From assembly GCF_040581485.1 (NCBI RefSeq), contig NC_090129.1, forward strand, positions 11,977,501 to 12,041,500: 64,000 nucleotides of DNA. Reading direction: 5' to 3'. Made by a program: the position numbers and the translations under genes. Below are positions 43,073 through 50,527 of the stretch, piece after piece. This DNA comes from Linepithema humile. Its lineage: Eukaryota > Arthropoda > Insecta > Hymenoptera > Formicidae. The notes under the pieces were generated by a model, which saw only the letters and a program-made list of their open reading frames with translations, made no database searches and was not told the origin of the DNA. Within the stretch, counting starts at the first letter, position 1, and every line of letters begins with the position of its first letter.

Positions 43073-43489
43073 ATGCCAGATACCGAAGTAACATCTTCGC
43101 GCCCAGACTCAAATTGTAATTGTCGTTTCGTGTACTGTATCTTGGATAACGCGTGCTTGAATAGAAATACTGGCACGATATTGTGCCTCAATTGCTATCA
43201 CGATTTATCAGAACCAACGCGAAATGATTTCGAACACGTCCTCGGACATCATTTGAATATCGGTTCTATAGTTCCATTAGCAAAGTGTCGTGTTTGTGGC
43301 CAGAACGTATCTCAACCTTTTCCAGTGCGTCACTGTCTCGCGTGTCTCAATCATTTTATAAGGCTAACAAATCAATTAACTCGAGAAGGACGAAGTGTTG
43401 TTAATCTTCCCGATCCTACCAGCGTTCTACTTGGCGGAGGCGGGAATACGTACGTTAGTTATAACCAGCTTATTAAATCAACCGTCTGA
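43073..43489 (+). CDS. LTR-encoded Cys-rich zinc-binding-type protein 1 (5' LTR copy)
   Basis: 138 residues. Cysteine layout: CNC, an isolated Cys pair, CLNC, 30 residues, CRVC, 12 residues, CLAC, followed by a hydrophobic helix (NHFIRLTNQLTREGRSV). No family recognised; the paired CxxC knuckles suggest a zinc ribbon or treble-clef fold. The frame is open upstream to 42968 without ATG, so an earlier spliced start is possible. It lies 680 bases downstream of the LTR promoter, before gag. The C-terminal ~20 residues differ from the 3' LTR copy because of a 2-bp indel at about 43440. Its paralogue follows 24 bases downstream. Confidence 0.7.
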   Translation: MPDTEVTSSRPDSNCNCRFVYCILDNACLNRNTGTILCLNCYHDLSEPTRNDFEHVLGHHLNIGSIVPLAKCRVCGQNVSQPFPVRHCLACLNHFIRLTNQLTREGRSVVNLPDPTSVLLGGGGNTYVSYNQLIKSTV

Positions 43490-43513
43490 TTAATCGAATT
43501 TTAAATAATTGAT

Positions 43514-43885
43514 ATGTGTGTGGGGAAACGTTACGCTTGTCGGTCGCCTCGATTGGAATATCTTTATAGGTACTCCTTAGCTAGTTGCGTTCGCGAAACC
43601 AGCTTCGTGAATCCTACGGCAAAAGAGCGTCTTTGCAAAGAATGCATCGCTAGCGAACCGATTGAATATAAAAGTTTATTCGTAGTTTTAAATGATAGGC
43701 ATTACGCATCCGTCGGGCGTCGCCGCCCAAGATTACATTGCATTATTTGCCATCGCTACCTCGCGTTGATTCAACCGATTTCCGAGTGTCACGAATGTGA
43801 AGACAGGTACCTTAATTATATGCAAAATCTCGCTGAAAACGGAGAAAGTTTTTATGATCAGCGAAACCCAATGTTACTCTCTTAA
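43514..43885 (+). CDS. LTR-encoded Cys-rich zinc-binding-type protein 2 (5' LTR copy)
   Basis: 123 residues. Pattern: two spaced Cys near the N-terminus, CKEC, 31 residues, CIIC, 12 residues, CHEC, then a helix (EDRYLNYMQNLAENGESF). The spacing and the following helix match protein 1 almost exactly, so the two look like a tandem duplication. AATAAA at 43955-43960, 70 bases after the stop, could end a compact LTR transcript carrying both genes. Basic stretch VGRRRPRLH before the CIIC knuckle. Function unknown. Confidence 0.7.
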   Translation: MCVGKRYACRSPRLEYLYRYSLASCVRETSFVNPTAKERLCKECIASEPIEYKSLFVVLNDRHYASVGRRRPRLHCIICHRYLALIQPISECHECEDRYLNYMQNLAENGESFYDQRNPMLLS

Positions 43886-44085
43886 ATTTTCGGTCAACAT
43901 ATACTTGATGCATTCTAATGGTATTAAGCGATTCTTTCATTTCAAATGCATGATAATAAAACTTAAATAATTACATGTCAGTCACAATGGTTGATTACTA
44001 TTTCTTACTACGTTGCTGCATTATTATCATATTCATTTTCTTGTGGTCTTACTCGGATTCATTATTCGCCTCTATTTAAATTAAC

Positions 44086-44411
44086 TATTCATTAAAATAC
44101 GGTCCTAATTATTACTATACACGTTGTTTTGCAGAGTCGCAACAAAATATCGATGCGATACTGCTTTCCTTAAGATTTATTATTTGAATTTATTATTCAT
44201 TAAAATACGGTCCTAATTATTACTATACACGTTGTTTTGCAGAGTCGCAACAAAATATCGATGCGATACTGGTTTCCTTTACGATTTATTATTTAAATTT
44301 ATTATTCATTAGAATACGGTCCTAATTATTGGTCATACACGTTGTTCGCGTAAGGAGCAACAAAATATCAATGCGATACTGCTTCCCTTACGATCTCTCA
44401 TTTAATTTCGC
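44086..44411 (+). repeat. three tandem ~108-bp units in LTR A, each of the first two with a splice-acceptor-like site
   Basis: TATTCATTAAAATACGGTCC recurs at 44086 and 44194, and with one change at 44303. The first two units contain ACGTTGTTTTGCAG (AG at 44133-44134 and 44241-44242), good acceptors. In the third this becomes TTGTTCGCGTAAGG and loses the AG. The 3' LTR has the same array at 55079-55404. Confidence 0.85.
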
Positions 44412-44690
44412 TATCCATTAGAAAGGGATTTTGGTTACGATTTTTTATATTAAACACAACATTTGTGTTTCACGTTCTTTTTCTGATCTTTTACTTTTTC
44501 ATTGGTTCGTGAATCTTACCGATTGAGTCTCGCGTAAAGGTGCGAACACTACGTGTTACCGCCACCGCGCCGGGACGTGACATTAAATTTGGTGACAGCG
44601 GTGGGATTGTTCGAATAATTAATTAAAAAGGTGTCGCATAGGCACGCGCGCCCTACGGTAAAATTTTGGTGAATTGCTACGTCTATTAAA

Positions 44691-46151
44691 ATGGATACGC
44701 GAAATAAAAAGGGGCCTAAACCAGAAGGGGGTTTTAGTGAATCAGAAATTGAAATTATGAGCGCGAAACTCGCCCAGCAACAATCGCAATTACAAATGCA
44801 ACACGCAGAATTGCAAAAACAAGATCAAGCTCTTAGGATTCAGCGCGAACAATTCGAACGCAAAAGAAACGAATCTTTACAATTGTTGGCCGGAGAACGA
44901 CAACAAATCCGACAAAAAGAATTAGAATCCCGACAGTTACAAGAGAGCGAAGACGCGTTTAAAAATGAGATTTTGCGGGAGTTGAGTCAGTTACGACAGG
45001 AAGTAGATAGTACGCGATTAACGAATAGGGAGCGGGGGTATAATCAACAGGAGGAACAAGCGGAAATGTCGCCAATTCCGAAGGTATCTTTTCGCGAAGC
45101 TACCGAATCCGTACCTACATTCGACGGATACAATGTTCCATTATCACAGTTCGTACGCGCTTGCCGTCGCGCTAGAGAACTAGTGCCTTCATTTTCCGAG
45201 CGAAATCTCACGAAACTATTAATTAACAAACTCCGCGGTAGAGCCTACTACGCCGTCGAAGATGAACCGTGCGAAACAATAACACAGTTGATTGATCTTC
45301 TAACTACCGCATTCGGTTCACCAAAAACAGTAGACCAATATCGTGGTGAATTGAGCACTGTGTATATAAAACCAAACGAACACATGCTCGATTACATCAG
45401 TCGTATCAAAGAGCTTCGCGCCGCTATTTTAGACACCGAACGACGCGAAAAGGGGTCAGTAACCCATTTGTTAGTCAAAGAAATCGATAAATTAACCGCG
45501 AAATCATTCCGCGACGGGTTACCGTTAGAATACAGGTTGCAAATGCCGTTAGATGAAGAATTCGATCCGTTTAAAGCTTTCGGTGTCGCCAAAGCCCTCG
45601 CGAAAAGGCATGAATTAGATAGGCAAAGATATGATACGCGACCGAAAAACGAGCGTATCCCCGAAAGATACCCGGTTACTTCTATCGGACGTCCCCTCGC
45701 GCAATCGACACCCAATCACCGGTACAATAATAACATCAACTCTCGAAACGAGCCGATTTATCGTGATTCGCGTGGACCCGCGGCACCGCGCCACGGTTTT
45801 GCAAATAAAGAGAATGCACCCGATCACAATCAATCAATTTCACGAAATCAAAATCTGCGGAACGAATATCAAAATCCGACTCGGGTAGAAAACGCGCGTA
45901 ATTTACGCCCAAATAACCATAATAATAATAATAATACTGTGGAAAAATGGTGCCGCTACTGTAAGAACCGCGGGCACGAAATCGAAGAATGTCGCAAACG
46001 AGAATATAATAACTCACAGAAATTGCAGTCGGGAAACGCGCAAAATCCCTCGGGACAAACGGGCGCACCCCGAGTGGACTTCGTAAAGAATTCGCGTCCA
46101 ATAAACGTAATCGAAGCCACCCCGAGCACATCATCGGAGTCGCAACCCTAA
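44691..46151 (+). CDS. gag: element A Gag
   Basis: 486 residues. Gln/Glu-rich coiled coil (residues ~20-110). Retrotransposon capsid domain beginning VPTFDGYNVPLSQFVRACRR (residues ~140-300). Asn/Arg-rich linker, then one CCHC zinc knuckle CRYCKNRGHEIEEC (about residue 424). It assembles the virus-like core and binds genomic RNA. Pol overlaps its end in the -1 frame, open well upstream of the Gag stop (46149-46151), so Gag-Pol needs ribosomal frameshifting. The frame is intact. Confidence 0.93.
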   Translation: MDTRNKKGPKPEGGFSESEIEIMSAKLAQQQSQLQMQHAELQKQDQALRIQREQFERKRNESLQLLAGERQQIRQKELESRQLQESEDAFKNEILRELSQLRQEVDSTRLTNRERGYNQQEEQAEMSPIPKVSFREATESVPTFDGYNVPLSQFVRACRRARELVPSFSERNLTKLLINKLRGRAYYAVEDEPCETITQLIDLLTTAFGSPKTVDQYRGELSTVYIKPNEHMLDYISRIKELRAAILDTERREKGSVTHLLVKEIDKLTAKSFRDGLPLEYRLQMPLDEEFDPFKAFGVAKALAKRHELDRQRYDTRPKNERIPERYPVTSIGRPLAQSTPNHRYNNNINSRNEPIYRDSRGPAAPRHGFANKENAPDHNQSISRNQNLRNEYQNPTRVENARNLRPNNHNNNNNTVEKWCRYCKNRGHEIEECRKREYNNSQKLQSGNAQNPSGQTGAPRVDFVKNSRPINVIEATPSTSSESQP

Positions 46152-46222
46152 ACCCGACTGAATTTTCGCATGCTCCGACTGTCTCTATATCCGCAATTGG
46201 CCTTCTTCAACGAATAGATTTT

Positions 46223-49200
46223 ATGTTAGATACTGGCGCCGCGCCAAATTTAGTGAAAAAACGGAGCGTACATCCCGAGACTCCTGTCCATACACAGGAA
46301 ATATTATTCCTTAGCGGAATAACTAATGGTAGAATTAAAACTCTCGGGTCTATTGAAGTAAATTTTATGGGTTATCCTGTCACTTTCCATATCGTTCCTG
46401 ATAATTTTCCCATCGCGCAAGAGGGCATCCTAGGATTTGACTTTCTTCGCGATGCTACTAAAATCGATTTTCATGGAAAATGTATACATTGGCAAGGGGT
46501 GATCATCCCCTTCGCGCTACGAGAAACTATCGTAGTACCTGGTAGATCAAGCACGACACTTTGCCTTAGGGTTACTAATTCTGAAATCTCCGAAGGTTAC
46601 ATTCCGCGACTTAGCGTCGGACAAGGAATCTACTTCGGTGATGCGGTCGTGACGAATCGAAACGGAAAGGTATACACTCGAATAACTAATACGAATAATT
46701 CTGATATTCGACTCGAAATTCCTAGTATAGAATTACAGGAAATCGAGAAAATTTCTAATCGTCCTAGTGACAAATTCAATTCTATTTCTTGCGATAAAGA
46801 TAAAGTAAAATCAAGCGATATAAATATCGATTGTCTTAGTGACAAATTCAATTCTATTTCTTGCAACAAAGATGAGGCAAAAGCAAGTGATATAAATATC
46901 GACTGTCCTAGTGACAAAGTCAATTCAATTTCTTGTGGTAAAGACGAAATAATTTCGAGCATTGATTGCATTAGTGACAAACTTAATTCAATCTCTTGCA
47001 ATAAAGATAAAACAATTTCGAGTAATAAAGATTCTAATAATGTTGGTGACGGATCTGACTCTATTTCTTGTAGTAAAAACAAGACTATTTCGAATGGTAA
47101 AAATTTTGATTTTTCAACCAACGGGCGTAATCCTAATTTTCATGGCAAAAATGAGATAAATTCAAAAGGTAGATCGACGCGTTGCGCTACAGTTCATACG
47201 AAAGGAAACGAGAGAGTTCAAATCATCCGGGAACTCCTTCGGCTAGATCATTTAAATAAAGAAGAATCGGAACACATCGACATGCTTATTCAGAAGCATA
47301 GCGATCTCTTTCGATTACCGGATGATAAACTTACGTGTACAACCGAGATGAGCCATAAAATTACGACGACCGACAATCTACCTATTAACACTAAACAGTA
47401 TAGATTCCCGCCTATTCACAAGGAAGAGATTAACAAACAAGTCAAAGAACTTTTAGATAATAAAATAATTAGATCATCTGATTCACCATACAATTCTCCC
47501 TTGTGGATAGTGCCCAAAAAACCAGACTCCAAGGGAAATAAAAAATGGAGAATGGTCATAGATTATCGCATGCTTAACGAAAAAACGGTAGGCGACGCTT
47601 ACCCCCTTCCGAATATTACCGATATCCTAGATCAATTAGGGAGCGCGAAATACTTTAGCGTATTTGATCTTGCGTCCGGTTTTCATCAAATTCCTATGGA
47701 CACGGCGGATGCACCGAAAACAGCATTCTCGACGCCGTATGGTCATTATCATTTCAATCGCATGCCTTTCGGGCTCAAAAACGCGCCCGCTACTTTCCAG
47801 CGGTTAATGGATCAAATTTTATCAGGCCTCCAAGGCATAGAATTATTTGTTTATCTCGACGACATCGTGATTTATGCAAGTTCATTGGAAGAACATAAAA
47901 TAAAATTTAATAAATTAGCGGGTAGATTACGACAAGCGAATCTTCGGTTGCAGCCCGATAAATGTGAATTCTTGCGTAGAGAAGTAAATTATCTCGGGCA
48001 TGTCATAAGCGAAATGGGTGTCAAACCCGATCCAAAAAAGATACTCGCTGTACAGGAGTTTCCGAGACCCAAAAATGCTAAAAATATAAAGCAATTTCTT
48101 GGTTTGGCTGGTTATTATCGCAAATTTATTCCTGATTTCTCTAAAATTGCCAAGCCACTAACTGAATTATTGAAGAAAGATGTAAAGTTTATTTGGACGA
48201 GTAAGCAGGAAGATGCGTTTGTTTATTTGAGAAATTCTTTATGCTCGGAACCTCTTTTACAATATCCGGACTTTACTAAACCGTTTATTGTAACGACCGA
48301 TGCTTCAGGTTACGCGATCGGAGGTATTTTAAGTCAAGGCGCGATAGGTAAAGATTTGCCGATAGCGTATACCTCGCGTTTATTGAATAACGCGGAATCA
48401 AACTATTCGACCATTGAAAAGGAATTGTTAGCGATAGTATATTGCGTTAATTATTTTAGACCCTATCTTTACGGACATAAATTTTTACTTGTGACGGACC
48501 ACAAGCCGTTAGTTTGGTTACATTCGGTTAAGGATCCGACTTCGAGGCTTGTTCGTTGGAGACTTAAATTGGCGGAATACGAATACGAGGTCATTTATAA
48601 GGCCGGTAAAATTAACGTAAATGCAGACGCTCTGTCTAGAAACCCAATAAGTGATCCTACCTTCCCCTCCAACATGCCAAAATCGCTCCAAATCTTACCA
48701 CTATTCACAGATAGCGAATCTGTTAATCTTTCTCCCAATCCTAGCATTGTACAAGACGATACGAACTACCAAGACGATGACGATGACATAGAGGAAATTG
48801 AATCATCTGTGATTCAAAATATGAATAACAATCGAGAGACGGCAGATATACATGATCTGACGGATTTTTCTGATGACGATTTGTCAGATGATGATTTTTC
48901 CAAAAACGAAACAAATAATGATAACGCAGTAAGCGAAAATTTTAATATAATTCACGATTTTGGACTTCACGAAATTCGCGACAATTTTTTATCGCGAAGT
49001 GATGATTTAGTGATATTCGTCACACAGAAGGGTGAACCTTGTGACAAGGGAGCGCGAATGCTCGCTGACGTTGGCAAACTCCCGCCTATTTTTGAGAGTG
49101 CTCTTGCCCGAGCCAGGGTAATAAATCACGAAAATAAAAATATAATTGCTTTAGTGATAAAAGAACGGGTATCAAGTTTGACGGAAATTGAATTTATTGA

Positions 49201-50527
49201 AGAATCTTTGCACTCGTTATTAGATGTGGTAACTGAACTTGATCTTAAAACTATTTCAATTTGCAAAGGTGATGTAGCTAGTATCGGTTGGAATGTGATT
49301 GCTTCACTCCTTCGACGGATATTCTCCGAAAGCGAAACAAAAATACTGATTTGCAATAACGAAATAATTTTACCACCCGAGGAAGACCGTTTTAAAATAA
49401 TAACGGAAAACCATTCGTCCATTATCGGAGGACACAAAGGTGTAACCAAAACGTACGATCGGATTAGGCAAAAATATTTTTGGCCCTATATGAAACGAAC
49501 TATACAAAATTTTATACAAAAATGTAAAAATTGTCAGCTTAAAAAACTGGTACGCGTAAAGACTAAACAACCAATGACTTTGACTGATACACCTGATACG
49601 GCATTCGACAAAATCTCTATGGACATAATGGGACCGTTACCCGCCTCAAGATCAGGCAACACTCATATATTGACGATCCAAGACCTCCTTACTAAATACT
49701 GCCTTGCGATTCCTCTCAAACATACCACTGCTACCCATGTAGCCGATGCATTTATCCAAGATTTTATTTGTACATTCGGAGCCCCGAAAGCTCTTTTGAC
49801 TGATCAAGGTACAAATTTTGTTAATATTTTGATGCGTACTGTTGCGCATAAATTTAGAATTAGGCAATATAAAACTACTGCCTACAGGCCTCAGTCGAAC
49901 GGTTCGGTAGAACGCTCACACCACGTTTTGTGGGAGTATTTGAAACAATTTGTTACCCGTAAAGATTGGGACGAATATCTAAAATTTGCATGTTTTTCTT
50001 ATAATACAAGCGTGCATGAAGGTACGAGATATACGCCTTATGAATTGGTTTTCGGTAAAATTGCTAGAGTTCCAAGTAGCGATCCATCTTTGGATGATAT
50101 TCGTAACGAAAGTTATGCTAATTACTTGACTCAATTGTTTCTTCGTTTAAATGAGGTACAAGATAATGCTCGAAATAATTTAATCAGGTCAAAGGAGAGA
50201 TCAAAGACTTATTACGATAGACGAATTAAGCCATACGAGTTTAAAGTGGGCGATAAAGTTTATTTGTTAAAAGAGCCGAACAAAAACAAACTGTGTGATC
50301 AATATATCGGCCCTTACGATGTTATTCAAGTGATGAACAATAATAATGTCAAATTAGCGATAAGTTTACACAAGACTCGAATTGTGCATGCCGATAAGTT
50401 ACGTATCGCAAAGGGTGCACCCCACTCTACGGATCCCCCACCAGTCATCAATGAAGACTTATATAACTGGCCATCGGAACAATCAAGAGCCAGTTCATCA
50501 AGAAGGAATCGGACGACATCATCATGA
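46223..50527 (+). CDS. pol: element A Pol: protease, RT, RNase H, macro-like module, integrase
   Basis: 1434 codons from the first ATG; the frame is open further upstream into gag (-1 shift). Protease MLDTGAAPN (residues 1-9). A spacer of four tandem SDKxNSISC-type units (46763-47095). RT with the LFVYLDDIVIYASS catalytic box (about residue 543). RNase H TTDASGYAIGG (about residue 693). An acidic linker is followed by a domain at residues ~923-1050 with strand-helix-strand-strand-helix-strand-helix-strand order, resembling a macro domain. Integrase zinc finger (SIIGGHKG ... CKNCQLKK) and D,D,E core (MDIMGPLP, LTDQGTNF, GSVERSHHVL). Ends overlapping the env ATG. All motifs intact; probably active enzyme set. 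Confidence 0.93.
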   Translation: MLDTGAAPNLVKKRSVHPETPVHTQEILFLSGITNGRIKTLGSIEVNFMGYPVTFHIVPDNFPIAQEGILGFDFLRDATKIDFHGKCIHWQGVIIPFALRETIVVPGRSSTTLCLRVTNSEISEGYIPRLSVGQGIYFGDAVVTNRNGKVYTRITNTNNSDIRLEIPSIELQEIEKISNRPSDKFNSISCDKDKVKSSDINIDCLSDKFNSISCNKDEAKASDINIDCPSDKVNSISCGKDEIISSIDCISDKLNSISCNKDKTISSNKDSNNVGDGSDSISCSKNKTISNGKNFDFSTNGRNPNFHGKNEINSKGRSTRCATVHTKGNERVQIIRELLRLDHLNKEESEHIDMLIQKHSDLFRLPDDKLTCTTEMSHKITTTDNLPINTKQYRFPPIHKEEINKQVKELLDNKIIRSSDSPYNSPLWIVPKKPDSKGNKKWRMVIDYRMLNEKTVGDAYPLPNITDILDQLGSAKYFSVFDLASGFHQIPMDTADAPKTAFSTPYGHYHFNRMPFGLKNAPATFQRLMDQILSGLQGIELFVYLDDIVIYASSLEEHKIKFNKLAGRLRQANLRLQPDKCEFLRREVNYLGHVISEMGVKPDPKKILAVQEFPRPKNAKNIKQFLGLAGYYRKFIPDFSKIAKPLTELLKKDVKFIWTSKQEDAFVYLRNSLCSEPLLQYPDFTKPFIVTTDASGYAIGGILSQGAIGKDLPIAYTSRLLNNAESNYSTIEKELLAIVYCVNYFRPYLYGHKFLLVTDHKPLVWLHSVKDPTSRLVRWRLKLAEYEYEVIYKAGKINVNADALSRNPISDPTFPSNMPKSLQILPLFTDSESVNLSPNPSIVQDDTNYQDDDDDIEEIESSVIQNMNNNRETADIHDLTDFSDDDLSDDDFSKNETNNDNAVSENFNIIHDFGLHEIRDNFLSRSDDLVIFVTQKGEPCDKGARMLADVGKLPPIFESALARARVINHENKNIIALVIKERVSSLTEIEFIEESLHSLLDVVTELDLKTISICKGDVASIGWNVIASLLRRIFSESETKILICNNEIILPPEEDRFKIITENHSSIIGGHKGVTKTYDRIRQKYFWPYMKRTIQNFIQKCKNCQLKKLVRVKTKQPMTLTDTPDTAFDKISMDIMGPLPASRSGNTHILTIQDLLTKYCLAIPLKHTTATHVADAFIQDFICTFGAPKALLTDQGTNFVNILMRTVAHKFRIRQYKTTAYRPQSNGSVERSHHVLWEYLKQFVTRKDWDEYLKFACFSYNTSVHEGTRYTPYELVFGKIARVPSSDPSLDDIRNESYANYLTQLFLRLNEVQDNARNNLIRSKERSKTYYDRRIKPYEFKVGDKVYLLKEPNKNKLCDQYIGPYDVIQVMNNNNVKLAISLHKTRIVHADKLRIAKGAPHSTDPPPVINEDLYNWPSEQSRASSSRRNRTTSS
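46763..47095 (+). repeat. in-frame tandem repeats between protease and RT of element A
   Basis: Units start at 46763, 46835, 46907 and about 46970 (72, 72 and 63 bp), each coding a GDK/SDKxNSISCxKD-like stretch, with a degenerate fifth unit. Lengths are multiples of three, so the frame is kept. Confidence 0.8.

Larger units (their letters stand above)
41968..44582 (+). repeat. element A 5' LTR (2615 bp)
   Basis: Unusually long LTR for a gypsy element. U3 of about 430 bp, then a promoter, two accessory ORFs, a poly(A) signal, three ~108-bp repeats and the end GTGACA. Followed by TTAAATTTGGTGACAGCGGT, where the TGGTGACA segment is the likely primer-binding site. Confidence 0.95.

Noticed and set aside
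44086..44411. Direct repeats as a CRISPR-like array
   Set aside because: Contiguous tandem repeats without spacers in a eukaryotic LTR.
46133..46223. A defined slippery heptamer for Gag-Pol frameshifting in element A
   Set aside because: The -1 frame relation is clear, but I could not identify a canonical heptamer with confidence.
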